Below are positions 37,182-45,633 of a stretch of 64,000 bases of DNA, piece by piece. This stretch comes from Deltaproteobacteria bacterium (GTDB taxonomy: Bacteria > Desulfobacterota > WTBG01 > CAIYCZ01 > CAIRTM01): the NCBI GenBank assembly GCA_024276465.1, contig JAJRXD010000068.1, forward strand, positions 1 to 64,000, in the 5' to 3' direction. The notes below the pieces were generated by a model. The model ran no database searches. It was not told the origin of the DNA and worked only from the letters and a program-made list of their open reading frames with translations. The position numbers and the translations under genes are program-made. Positions within the stretch are counted from its first letter, which is position 1. Each line of letters starts with the position of its first letter.

Positions 37182-37726
37182 ATGACAAAGAGAAAATCAG
37201 AGAAAATATTCTGTCCCTGTGGGGAAAAGAAGAAAAAGAAAGGACCATAACAGTTCAGGGAACAAGCATGATTCCTCTTATTAAAGAGGGTGATTCAATT
37301 ACATTCAGACCTTTATTTAAGCTGGAAAAAATAAAAATAGGGGATATTGCTGTCTTTAATCTCAGGTCCTCTCTGGTGGTTCACAGAATAGTGGATCGAA
37401 TCTGCAGGGAGGGTAAAATCTGGTTCAGGGAAAAAGGTGATAATAACTTCCTGCCGTCAGTTGTTCCTGAAAAGGCAGTATTAGGCAAGGTTGTAAGAAT
37501 AGGTAAAAAGAGTTTTTGCATCCATCTTACAAGCTTGTTCTGGACCATTGCAAACAGTCTGATGGGATGGTACTGGAAGATCTTCTTTATGGTATTAGGA
37601 TTTACTGTTAAGACAAAGAAAAAATATTTTTATAAGAATAAAACCAATTATGCAGCTTCATTAAATAAAAAAATTCTGCATTTCCTGATCAGGCTTCCTC
37701 TAAAATTATTCCGGCCGAAGCATTGA
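37178..37726 (+). CDS. S26-family signal peptidase-like protein
   Basis: 182 residues. The catalytic pattern is that of the archaeal/ER type (S26B): GTSMIPLI with Ser30, VVHRIV with His69, and EKGDNN with Asp88; the Lys-type general base of bacterial LepB is not apparent. KIGDIAVFNL matches the usual GDIVvf strand. The only strong hydrophobic segment is C-terminal, around 131-157 (SLFWTIANSLMGWYWKIFFMVLGF). ATGA overlap with the C25 protease gene indicates translational coupling. It is probably dedicated to this cluster rather than the general signal peptidase. Confidence 0.85.
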   Translation: MNDKEKIRENILSLWGKEEKERTITVQGTSMIPLIKEGDSITFRPLFKLEKIKIGDIAVFNLRSSLVVHRIVDRICREGKIWFREKGDNNFLPSVVPEKAVLGKVVRIGKKSFCIHLTSLFWTIANSLMGWYWKIFFMVLGFTVKTKKKYFYKNKTNYAASLNKKILHFLIRLPLKLFRPKH

Positions 37727-37730
37727 CTGC

Positions 37731-39029
37731 TCAGTTTCGCCCCCTCTTTTTTCTGTTTATGTACTCTATTCGTTCTTTAATTATCTTCTCGAAACCTCTT
37801 TCTTCCGGGAAATAAAATTTGATATCATTAATTTTTTCAGGCAGAAAAGACTGATCTACAATAGCTTCAGGATATTCATGAGCATATTTATAATCTTTTC
37901 CATATCCAATGTCCCTCATAAGTGCGGTTGGCGCATTGCGGATATGAAGTGGGACAGGAAGGGATCCGGTCTTTTTTATTATTTTTTGAACTCTGGAATA
38001 TGCTTTGTAAACAGCATTGCTTTTAGGTGCTGTTGCCAGGTATATGCATGCCTGAGCAAGTGCCAGTTTGCCCTCGGGAAGACCAATAAAATGAAAGGCA
38101 TCTTTAGCGTTAAGAGTAATCTGGAGAGCCTTTGGATCGGCATTGCCAACATCTTCGCTGGCAAAACGAATCAGCCTTCTTGCTACATAGAGAGGGTCTT
38201 CACCTGCCTCAAGCATACGGCCCAGCCAGTAAAGAGAAGCATCAACATCACTTCCACGCAGGCTTTTATGCAGCGCTGATATTATGTTGTAGTGCTGCTC
38301 ACCTGTTTTGTCGTAAAGAAGCATTTTTTTCTGCAGTGCTTCTTCAACTGACTGCTGTAATATTTCCCTGAATCCGTCTTTATCTGAGGGAGCCATCATT
38401 ACAGCAAGTTCAAGCGTGTTAAGAGCTATCCTGGCGTCACCCTGCGAGTATTCTATAATGTATTTTAAAACATTATCGTGTATTTTTATTTTTAAATCCC
38501 CAAAACCTTTTTCTTTGTCTGATATTGACCTGTGAAGAATGCTTTTTATGTGATCATCACTGAGAGGTTCCAGGACCAGGACTTTTGTCCTTGACAGCAG
38601 AGGTGAGATGACTTCGAAAGAAGGGTTTTCGGTTGTAGCTCCAATAAGTACAATGTCAGCCCTTTCAACATGAGGCAGGAATGCATCCTGTTGAGCCTTG
38701 TTAAAGCGATGTATTTCATCAATAAAAAGAATGGTTCTTTCAGATGATTTTTCCCTGTGTTCTTTTGCCTCTTCAATAACTTTACGCACTTCTTTAATCC
38801 CTGTGGTAACGGCGCTTAAGGGGATAAACAGTGCATTTGAAGCTTTGGCTATAAGATAAGCAAGGGATGTTTTGCCGGTTCCCGGTGGCCCCCAGAGTAT
38901 GATTGAATAAAGCTCCTTACCGTTGATCATTTTCCTGATCAGTTTTTGGGGACCCAGCAAATGCTCCTGGCCAACAAATTCGCCAATGTCAACAGGCCGC
39001 ATGCGCTCAGATAATGGGGAGATTTTCAT
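37731..39029 (-). CDS. rarA: Replication-associated recombination protein RarA (MgsA)
   Basis: 432-residue AAA+ ATPase acting at stalled replication forks. Visible are ARMRPVDIGEFVGQEHLLG-type N terminus, Walker A WGPPGTGKTS, Walker B ILFIDEIHRFNKAQQDAFLP, sensor 1 LIGATTENPSFEV and the C-terminal clamp region SLRGSDVDASLYWLGRMLEAGEDP with VGNADP. Length is normal. It is convergent with the signal peptidase gene (4 bases apart) and divergent from the flagellar operon. Confidence 0.97.
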   Translation of the reverse strand: MKISPLSERMRPVDIGEFVGQEHLLGPQKLIRKMINGKELYSIILWGPPGTGKTSLAYLIAKASNALFIPLSAVTTGIKEVRKVIEEAKEHREKSSERTILFIDEIHRFNKAQQDAFLPHVERADIVLIGATTENPSFEVISPLLSRTKVLVLEPLSDDHIKSILHRSISDKEKGFGDLKIKIHDNVLKYIIEYSQGDARIALNTLELAVMMAPSDKDGFREILQQSVEEALQKKMLLYDKTGEQHYNIISALHKSLRGSDVDASLYWLGRMLEAGEDPLYVARRLIRFASEDVGNADPKALQITLNAKDAFHFIGLPEGKLALAQACIYLATAPKSNAVYKAYSRVQKIIKKTGSLPVPLHIRNAPTALMRDIGYGKDYKYAHEYPEAIVDQSFLPEKINDIKFYFPEERGFEKIIKERIEYINRKKRGRN

Positions 39030-39426
39030 TTGAAATTTTCCGTTTTAACCATGTAATAACAAGACACAAATTTATAATAATAGCATGTGTTAATACTGAT
39101 TTCCATGATAATATCCAGAAAACAACTAATGATGAAATTAGGTTGATATTTATTGTAATTTTGCGATAAACTTCTATGAAAAATTATTCTGTCGTCGTGT
39201 CAAAATCCTAACAATACAACGTCCTGTTTGACATCAGCTAAATTAGTGATTTAACAACTATTTATAAAATAAATTTTTTTAAATTATTGTTGTATGTCTG
39301 AAATCCGCACAACTGGTTTTGATTCAGGCTGGAACTGCTTGTGAAATGAAACATCATTAAGCTAAAACCAATTATATATCAGTATGATGGAGATCAGGAT
39401 TTTCAGCTTTACTTACAGCAATGCCT
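39030..39426. other. AT-rich divergent intergenic region
   Basis: About 400 bases between rarA and the motA operon without an open frame or clear RNA. It holds the rarA promoter on one side and, at its right end, the sigma54 promoter of the flagellar operon. The space is sufficient for upstream binding of a sigma54 enhancer protein. Confidence 0.45.
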
Positions 39427-39441
39427 TGGCATGCTAATTGC
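39427..39441 (+). promoter_or_regulatory. Sigma54 (RpoN) promoter of the flagellar operon
   Basis: TGGCATG-CTAA-TTGC matches the sigma54 -24/-12 consensus TGGCACG-N4-TTGC at all but one defined position, with the correct spacing between GG and GC. Transcription would begin near 39453. Sigma54 control of class II flagellar genes is the rule in polar flagellates; this supports the same here. Confidence 0.8.
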
Positions 39442-39479
39442 TCAAATGTAAAAGATAATGAAAGGAGTATTTGGATCTT

Positions 39480-40214
39480 ATGGATATTGCAACCATTGTT
39501 GGTATGCTGCTCGGATTTGGACTTATGTTAGCTGCAATTTTAATGGGTGGGGGATTGATGTGGTTTATAAATTATCCTTCAATAATGATTGTGTTCGGGG
39601 GAACCATCGGGGTTACGCTTATTAATTTCCCGTTAGGCTCAGTTCTTGGTGTGATGGGTGTTTTAAAGAATGCAGTATTTACGAAGGAGACTTCATCTAC
39701 TGAAATTATTAAGAAATTAGTCGAATTTTCAAGAGTAGCAAGAAGAGAGGGGATTCTTGCTCTTCAATCATTAACCAAGCAGGTTGATGATGAGTTTCTT
39801 GTGAAAGGAATTAATCTTGCTATTGACGGCCTGGAACCGCAGATCATTGGAGATATAATGGATATTGAAATTGAACAGCTTGAAAGTCGTCACAAATTAG
39901 GAGCTGAGATTTTTACTGCTATGGGTACCTATGCACCAGCCATGGGCATGATGGGAACATTAATTGGACTTGTACAGATGCTCCAGCAGATGGATGATCC
40001 AAGCAGCATTGGTCCTGCCATGGCTGTTGCCCTGTTGACGACATTTTACGGAGTTGTCCTTGCAAACCTTATTTGTAATCCTGTTGCAGGGAAGCTCAAA
40101 ACAAGAAGCACTCAGGAGATACTCGTAAAGCAGCTTATGACAGAAGGTATCAAGTCAATTCAGTCCGGTGATAACCCCCGCATAGTTGAGCAGAAGTTAA
40201 CGGCGTTTGTATAG
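39480..40214 (+). CDS. motA: Flagellar motor stator protein MotA
   Basis: 244-residue inner-membrane protein forming the proton-conducting stator with MotB. The N terminus MDIATIVGMLLGFGLMLAAILMGG and the third and fourth helices GTYAPAMGMMGTLIGLVQML and AMAVALLTTFYGVVLANLICNP are typical; the latter pair lines the ion channel. The ATG at 39480 gives the usual MotA start; a TTG at 39471 is closer to the AAAGGAG site, so the start is not fully certain. First gene of the operon, downstream of the sigma54 promoter. Two motB genes follow. Confidence 0.95.
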   Translation: MDIATIVGMLLGFGLMLAAILMGGGLMWFINYPSIMIVFGGTIGVTLINFPLGSVLGVMGVLKNAVFTKETSSTEIIKKLVEFSRVARREGILALQSLTKQVDDEFLVKGINLAIDGLEPQIIGDIMDIEIEQLESRHKLGAEIFTAMGTYAPAMGMMGTLIGLVQMLQQMDDPSSIGPAMAVALLTTFYGVVLANLICNPVAGKLKTRSTQEILVKQLMTEGIKSIQSGDNPRIVEQKLTAFV

Positions 40215-40267
40215 CCTAAAAGCAGGGGTGAGATAAGCACGGAAACCTCAGAAGGATAATTATTATT

Positions 40268-41026
40268 ATGGCAAGGGTGAAAAGGATACAGGAGGAGGCG
40301 CCTGGTGACTGGCAGACAATTTTCTGCAGCCTCTCAATAATTCTTGTTGCTTTTTTTGTCATGTTGTGCTCCATGGCCACTATGGAAGAGGGCAAAATGA
40401 TTGAGATCAGAAAAAGTTTCAGTGCTGCTGTTAATATCTTTCCCGGAGGAATATTATTTGAGAAAGGCGAGGGTATTCTTGTTCCGTCACCGGATAATTC
40501 CGGTCAAATGCAGCAGAAAATAGCTTCCCCCATATATAATCTTTTGAAAGGCAGGGGGCTTGAGGACAGGATAAGTCTTAAGAGCACTAATAAATATGTA
40601 AGTTTGATATTGCTTGATTCACTGCTTTTTAATGAGGGTTCTGCAAAGCTTACTTCCAAATCAAAAGCATTGCTGAAAAAGCTTGCCAAAGTATTGGGCG
40701 GTTTTTCTGAGCCTGTCAGGATTGAGGGTCATACATCTGACAGGCCTGTCGAAACTGCCAGGTACCGGTCAAACTGGGAACTCTCTGCCATGAGGGCTGT
40801 TAATATTATGAAATTTTTGATCAAACAGGGGAATATTGACAAAGAAAGGGTGTCAGCTGCTGGTTTTGCTCAATACAAGCCGTTTGTTCCAAACAAGTCG
40901 GATGAAGAAAGAAGAAGAAACAACAGGGTTGAAATAATTATTCCCCTGGTGAAGAGTGGTGGTGAAAATCAAGATGCGCTTATAGGAGAGGCTCCCCCAA
41001 GTTTTAAGGCCTGGGACTTAAAGTGA
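40268..41026 (+). CDS. MotB-like protein without the channel Asp
   Basis: 252 residues: one N-terminal membrane span (IFCSLSIILVAFFVMLCSM) and a C-terminal OmpA/MotB peptidoglycan-binding domain (IEGHTSDRPVETARY, NRVEIIIP). By alignment with the next gene, the proton-binding Asp of MotB (D32 in E. coli) is Ser21 here, and the hydrophobic run carries no other acidic residue. It may be a structural partner rather than a conducting stator subunit. It sits 53 bases after motA and 33 before the canonical motB. Membrane topology and domain order are otherwise normal. Confidence 0.85.
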   Translation: MARVKRIQEEAPGDWQTIFCSLSIILVAFFVMLCSMATMEEGKMIEIRKSFSAAVNIFPGGILFEKGEGILVPSPDNSGQMQQKIASPIYNLLKGRGLEDRISLKSTNKYVSLILLDSLLFNEGSAKLTSKSKALLKKLAKVLGGFSEPVRIEGHTSDRPVETARYRSNWELSAMRAVNIMKFLIKQGNIDKERVSAAGFAQYKPFVPNKSDEERRRNNRVEIIIPLVKSGGENQDALIGEAPPSFKAWDLK

Positions 41027-41059
41027 TAAAACAGGATATTAATTACACGGGCAGGCACA

Positions 41060-41899
41060 GTGGCTAAAAAAAAAGTAATTATTGAACCCTGGGAAGATAA
41101 GCAGAAATGGCTTTGTACGTTTAATGATCTCATGACACTGCTGCTGACATTTTTTGTGCTTATTCTGAGCATGAGCAGTCTGGATGCTAAAAGTGTTCGC
41201 GAACTTCAGCAGGAAATGTTAGATGCCCTTGGCCTTATGCAAGCCGGAAAAGTTTCAGAAGAAACAATTATTGAAAAAATCTTTGACTTAGATGAGATCG
41301 GGAAAAGGTTGAAAATATTCAAAAATCTGTTCCCTTCACTTAAAGACGAAATTGATGATGAAGACATGATAGAAGCAGATGATCAGCAGGTAAAAAGAAT
41401 AGAAGATTTTGTTGTTATAAAAGAGGAAGGTCAGAAAAAATCATTAGAAAAAGAGAAAGAGGATGTATTCAACCAGTTCAGAGAGATTGTTGCTGATGGT
41501 TTTAATACACCCGGCATTACTGTTTTAAAAAAGAATAGAGGGATTGTCCTTCGTTTGCAGGACAGTATTTTATTTAATCCGGGGAAAACTGAACTTAAGG
41601 ATAAACAACTTCTGATCCTGAAAAAGGTTGCCATGGTTTTGAAAAAGACAAAGTTGAAAATTTACATAGAGGGACATACTGATTCCCAGCCGGTTCACAC
41701 TGCGAAATATCCCTCCAACTGGGAACTCTCTGTTGCCAGAGCTGTAAGTGTGGCGGAGTGTCTGATTGGGAAATATCAGGTTTCTCCCGAAAAAATCAGG
41801 GTGGGCGGGTATGGAGATACTGTTCCGGTAGCACCAGATAATACTCCTGAAAACAGGAGGAAGAACAGGCGAATAGAAATCATTCTTTCCAGATCATGA
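41060..41899 (+). CDS. motB: Flagellar motor stator protein MotB
   Basis: 279 residues starting at GTG. The membrane span LCTFNDLMTLLLTFFVLILSM carries Asp23, the conserved proton-binding residue. A charged linker of about 100 residues, rich in Glu and Lys, precedes the OmpA-type peptidoglycan-binding domain (IYIEGHTDSQPVHTAKY, NRRIEIILS). This is the conducting MotB partner for the upstream MotA. Second of a tandem motB pair; the other copy lacks this Asp. Confidence 0.93.
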   Translation: MAKKKVIIEPWEDKQKWLCTFNDLMTLLLTFFVLILSMSSLDAKSVRELQQEMLDALGLMQAGKVSEETIIEKIFDLDEIGKRLKIFKNLFPSLKDEIDDEDMIEADDQQVKRIEDFVVIKEEGQKKSLEKEKEDVFNQFREIVADGFNTPGITVLKKNRGIVLRLQDSILFNPGKTELKDKQLLILKKVAMVLKKTKLKIYIEGHTDSQPVHTAKYPSNWELSVARAVSVAECLIGKYQVSPEKIRVGGYGDTVPVAPDNTPENRRKNRRIEIILSRS

Positions 41900-41937
41900 G
41901 AAATTGTTAAAAATTTATAATTCAGAGGGATTGTAAT

Positions 41938-42468
41938 ATGGCAGAAAATGAAAAAGAGGAAAAGGCTGAAAAAAAGACAGAAGAAAATGTAGAAAAAAAG
42001 AAATCACCAGTGATGCTGATAATAATACTGATTGTTACTGCGTTGATTGTTGGGGGTGGAGGGACGGTTGCTTTTTTGATGTTCAGGGGAAATGCTGAAG
42101 ATGAGATGGACAAGGACAAAGACAAGGCTGAGGAGGAGGCTGAAACAGAGGTAAAGCCTGGAACTCTTGGACCTATTGTTATGCTGGAGCCTTTTGTGGT
42201 AAACCTGTCCGGTTCAGGAGGAAGAAATTATTTAAAACTTGAAATCGGGCTGGAGCTTTCCAATGAGGAAGTCAGAGAAGAGATAAACAATAAAATTCCA
42301 CAAATAAAAGATGCTGTTTTGATGCTGCTGTCATCAAAGACTTATGATGATGTAAAAACTGCTGATGGTAAGCTGATGCTTAAAGAGTCTATTTTGATAA
42401 GACTTAACAGCTTTTTAAATTTGGGATCAATAAACAATATATATTTTACAAATTTTGTTGTCCAATAG
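41938..42468 (+). CDS. fliL: Flagellar basal body-associated protein FliL
   Basis: 176 residues: charged N terminus, one membrane span (VMLIIILIVTALIVGGGGTVAFLMF), acidic linker, and a periplasmic FliL domain (VMLEPFVVNLSGSGGRNYLKLEIGLEL..., INNIYFTNFVVQ). FliL sits around the stator and supports torque. A second FliL-like gene is at 52753. Followed by fliM 12 bases after its stop; spacing indicates one operon. Confidence 0.95.
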   Translation: MAENEKEEKAEKKTEENVEKKKSPVMLIIILIVTALIVGGGGTVAFLMFRGNAEDEMDKDKDKAEEEAETEVKPGTLGPIVMLEPFVVNLSGSGGRNYLKLEIGLELSNEEVREEINNKIPQIKDAVLMLLSSKTYDDVKTADGKLMLKESILIRLNSFLNLGSINNIYFTNFVVQ

Positions 42469-42480
42469 CGGAGAATATTG

Positions 42481-43455
42481 ATGAGTCAGATTTTAGGCCA
42501 GGATGAGGTAGATGCACTGCTTAAAGGTATTGGCGGGGGTGAAGTTGTAACTGAAAAGGGAATTGTTCCTGATGAAGATGCTGAAACTGCTGTATATGAT
42601 CTCACAAAGCCTGACAAGGCTGTAAAACTTCCCAAGCTTGTTGTAATAACAGACAAATTTGCCCGTACATTCAGGATTACCTTATCCAATGCCATTCGCA
42701 AATTAGCTGAAGTTTCATTTGAAAAAACAGATGTTGTTAGGTTTGATGAATTTCTAAAGGAAATTCCTGTTCCGGCTAATATCAATATGTTCAATATGGA
42801 TCCGTTGAGAGGTCTCAATATACTCCTGATTGATTCAAAGCTTATATTTTATTTTGTGGATATTCTTTTTGGTGGAAAAGGAACATCAGGGACGAAAATA
42901 GAAGGCAGGGAATTTACATCAATTGAGAATACGGTAATAAAAAAAATGGCGCGTACCATCCTTGAGGATTGGGGAAAAGCATGGGACCCGTTTATTGTGT
43001 TAAAGTGCGAATATACACGATCAGAGGTGAACCCGCAATTTTCCATGATTGTACCCCCGAATGATGTTGTAATCAGTATTAGCTTCAATATTGAAATAGA
43101 AAATGTGCAGGGGATGATTAAATTTTGCATTCCTTTTTCAAACCTTGAACCGATCAAAGATAAATTAATGGGTGATTCCTTTCTGGAAGAGTCAAAAAAA
43201 GATCCATTCTGGGACAAATCATTAAGGAAAGAAATTCAATCTGTACCCGTAGAGATGAAAGCTGTTCTTGGAAAAACAGAGCTGAAGGGTAAAGAGCTTT
43301 TGACTCTTTCCCTGGGTGACATTATACCTTTGAATAAGTTTGCAGCAGACGACCTGCAGATTTATGTGGAAGGAGTTCCAAAATTCAAGGGTCAGCCAGG
43401 TACATTTCACGGAAACAATTCAATTCAAATTACAGAGTTAATTGAGAGGAGGTAG
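42481..43455 (+). CDS. fliM: Flagellar motor switch protein FliM
   Basis: 324 residues. N-terminal CheY-binding peptide MSQILGQDEVDALLKGI is present, followed by the middle domain with the GG(K)G turn (DILFGGKGT) and the C-terminal SpoA domain. The ATG at 42481 is preferred over the adjacent TTG at 42478; GGAG lies just upstream. Part of the C ring, it transmits CheY-P binding to reverse rotation. The presence of the CheY-binding end indicates chemotactic control, though no che genes are in the window. Confidence 0.97.
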   Translation: MSQILGQDEVDALLKGIGGGEVVTEKGIVPDEDAETAVYDLTKPDKAVKLPKLVVITDKFARTFRITLSNAIRKLAEVSFEKTDVVRFDEFLKEIPVPANINMFNMDPLRGLNILLIDSKLIFYFVDILFGGKGTSGTKIEGREFTSIENTVIKKMARTILEDWGKAWDPFIVLKCEYTRSEVNPQFSMIVPPNDVVISISFNIEIENVQGMIKFCIPFSNLEPIKDKLMGDSFLEESKKDPFWDKSLRKEIQSVPVEMKAVLGKTELKGKELLTLSLGDIIPLNKFAADDLQIYVEGVPKFKGQPGTFHGNNSIQITELIERR

Positions 43456-43461
43456 GCTGTT

Positions 43462-43938
43462 ATGCCTGAGGAAAATTCCAGCAATGATGTTTTTGATGAA
43501 AAAAGCAGTGAGGCAAAAAGTTCTGAAGATATTTCCTGGGACGATGTTGCAGAGGGTATGGCAAAAGAGGAAACTGAGGCAAAATCCGAAACTAAGGGTT
43601 CTGTAAAAAGCAAACCGGATAAATCCAGAAAATCAGCAGAATTTTCAGAACTGAAAAAAACCAGTACTGTAACTGATTCAAAGAACATTGATTTTATTCT
43701 TGACATACCACTTGAAGTAACTGTTGAGCTTGGACGAACAAACATGCCCATATATGATCTTCTTCAATTAGGACAGGGTTCAATTGTAGAGTTGAACAAA
43801 CTTGCAGGAGAACCGCTTGAGATACTTGTAAACCAGAAGCTGATAGCCAAGGGGGAAGTAGTTGTTGTAAACGAAAAATTTGGCATTCGTTTAACTGACA
43901 TAATCAGTCCTAAAGAAAGGATCGAGAATCTGGGGTAA
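43462..43938 (+). CDS. fliN: Flagellar motor switch protein FliN
   Basis: 158 residues. The first 80 are acidic, Ser/Lys/Glu-rich and probably disordered. The rest is a SpoA/FliN domain (ILDIPLEVTVELGRTNMPI, LLQLGQGSIVELNKLAGEPLEILVNQKLIAKGEVVVV, IRLTDI). FliN forms the lower C ring and binds the FliH-FliI complex. It follows fliM by 6 bases. The longer N terminus compared with E. coli FliN is common outside enterics. Confidence 0.96.
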   Translation: MPEENSSNDVFDEKSSEAKSSEDISWDDVAEGMAKEETEAKSETKGSVKSKPDKSRKSAEFSELKKTSTVTDSKNIDFILDIPLEVTVELGRTNMPIYDLLQLGQGSIVELNKLAGEPLEILVNQKLIAKGEVVVVNEKFGIRLTDIISPKERIENLG

Positions 43939-43988
43939 AGTGTCCATTCTGTCTATTCTGAAGGAAACAATTCCATTTTTTAGAAAAA

Positions 43989-44489
43989 ATGTTTCACATT
44001 AATAAACACGAAAATATATTCTGCAAGACTTTGTTGATAAAAGCCGGTATTTTCTGCCCGTTGTTTTTTCAGCTGATACCCGCCCTTGAAGCTGTTGCTG
44101 CTGAAGATGCCCAAAATCAGAATTTATTATCAATGATAGTCAGAATGTTGTCAGTGCTGGCTTTTATTGTTGGTTTGATCCTGATTGTATTTTTTATCCT
44201 GAAAAAAATAAACTTTCGGGGCAATGTGTTTTTGAATACAAAAAAGTGTATGAAGATTGTGGAAACACTCTATGTGGGCCCAAAAAAAAACATAACACTT
44301 TTAAAAGTAGGTTGTGAGTTTCTGCTGATTGCTGTTACAAACACTCAAATTAATTTTTTATCAAAAATAAACTTTGCCGGTGAAGAAGATAAAACCGAAC
44401 CAAAGACTCAATACAAAAATGCTGGTGTAGAACTCAGCAATGAACTCAGTAATAATGTTAAAGGGGGGCAGAATGAAAAGTTTATTTAA
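43989..44489 (+). CDS. fliO: Flagellar biosynthesis protein FliO
   Basis: 166 residues with an N-terminal signal-like stretch, one membrane span (MLSVLAFIVGLILIVFFILKKI) and the cytoplasmic beta motif LYVGPKKNITLLKVGCEFLLIAVTN that marks FliO. FliO helps assemble FliP in the export gate. It overlaps fliP by 17 bases, since fliP starts at 44473. Sequence outside the motif is poorly conserved, as usual. Confidence 0.85.
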   Translation: MFHINKHENIFCKTLLIKAGIFCPLFFQLIPALEAVAAEDAQNQNLLSMIVRMLSVLAFIVGLILIVFFILKKINFRGNVFLNTKKCMKIVETLYVGPKKNITLLKVGCEFLLIAVTNTQINFLSKINFAGEEDKTEPKTQYKNAGVELSNELSNNVKGGQNEKFI

Positions 44490-45240
44490 TAAAATACTTT
44501 TCACATTTTTATTAGCCCATCTCTTCACAGTTTTTTTCCCGGATATTTTAATTGCCCAGACAATCCCTTTTCCAAACATTCAAATAGGTATGGGTGAGAC
44601 GGATGATCCGCAGAAAGTTGCAAAAGCCCTTCAAATTGTTTTTCTGTTGACCATTTTAACACTTGCGCCATCTATATTGATGATGATGACATCCTTTACA
44701 AGGATAATAATCATTTTTTCTTTTCTCCGTAATGCAATGCAGACTCAGCAGATGCCTTCAAACCAGATTCTTGTGGGGATGGCACTTTTTTTAACTTTTT
44801 ACATTATGTCGCCGGTTTGGAACAGGATTAACGATACTGCACTCCAGCCATATCTTTCCGAGGAAATATCTTCTCAGGAAGCACTGAAAAAATCTTCAAT
44901 TCCTTTAAGAGAGTTTATGCTCAGACAGACCAGGGAAAAGGATCTTGCAATGCTTGTTTCTCTTACTGAAAAAAAAAGACCGCATACTGCTGATGATGTT
45001 CCATTTACCACATTAATCCCTGCTTTTGTGATAAGTGAGGTGTCAACTGCATTTGCAGCCGGATTTATCATTTTTATTCCTTTTCTTGTTATTGACATGG
45101 TTGTGGCATGTGTTCTTCTGTCAATGGGAATGATGATGCTTCCACCGGTTATGATTTCCCTGCCATTTAAGATTCTTCTTTTTGTTCTTGTGGACGGGTG
45201 GGGATTGCTAATCGGTTCAGTGGTAAAAAGTTTCCAGTAG
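44473..45240 (+). CDS. fliP: Flagellar export gate protein FliP
   Basis: 255 residues from the ATG at 44473, which follows an AAAGGGGGG site; an earlier in-frame ATG at 44440 lies deeper in fliO. Cleavable signal sequence (to about ILIAQT), then the FliP core: MTSFTRIIIIFSFLRNAMQTQQMPSNQILVG, STAFAAGFIIFIPFLVIDMVVA, and GMMMLPPVMISLPFKILLFVLVDGW. It builds the pore of the type III export gate with FliQ and FliR. fliQ follows 83 bases downstream. Confidence 0.96.
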   Translation: MKSLFNKILFTFLLAHLFTVFFPDILIAQTIPFPNIQIGMGETDDPQKVAKALQIVFLLTILTLAPSILMMMTSFTRIIIIFSFLRNAMQTQQMPSNQILVGMALFLTFYIMSPVWNRINDTALQPYLSEEISSQEALKKSSIPLREFMLRQTREKDLAMLVSLTEKKRPHTADDVPFTTLIPAFVISEVSTAFAAGFIIFIPFLVIDMVVACVLLSMGMMMLPPVMISLPFKILLFVLVDGWGLLIGSVVKSFQ

Positions 45241-45323
45241 AATAAAACAGTAAATATAATCTGAATCAGCTGATTTTTAAATATATCTTCTTAACTGGAT
45301 AATCTGACAGGCAAGGAGCATAC

Positions 45324-45593
45324 ATGACCCCTGACTTTATTGTTGGTCTTGGCAAAGAGACTGTATGGATGGTGTTGAAAGTGGCAGCACCAATGCTGTT
45401 GTTTGGTCTGGTTGTTGGTCTTGCTGTTTCAATTCTAATGACTGCAACACAGATACAGGAAATGACTTTAACATTTGTTCCAAAAATTGTTGCTGTTTTG
45501 ATTGCTTTGATATTTTTCCTGCCCTGGATGATGAGGATACTGATTGACTTTACCGTTAAACTGTTTACCAATATTCCTTTTTATATCAAATGA
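45324..45593 (+). CDS. fliQ: Flagellar export gate protein FliQ
   Basis: 89-residue protein with two membrane helices. The pattern VMLFGLVVGLAVSILMTATQIQEMTLTFVPKI is the FliQ signature (QIQExTLxFVPK). It packs around FliP/FliR at the gate. The gap to fliR is 40 bases. Normal length. Confidence 0.96.
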   Translation: MTPDFIVGLGKETVWMVLKVAAPMLLFGLVVGLAVSILMTATQIQEMTLTFVPKIVAVLIALIFFLPWMMRILIDFTVKLFTNIPFYIK

Positions 45594-45633
45594 GAAAGAG
45601 ATAAATTTTAAGTCTTTTGGGGCAGAGCACTCA

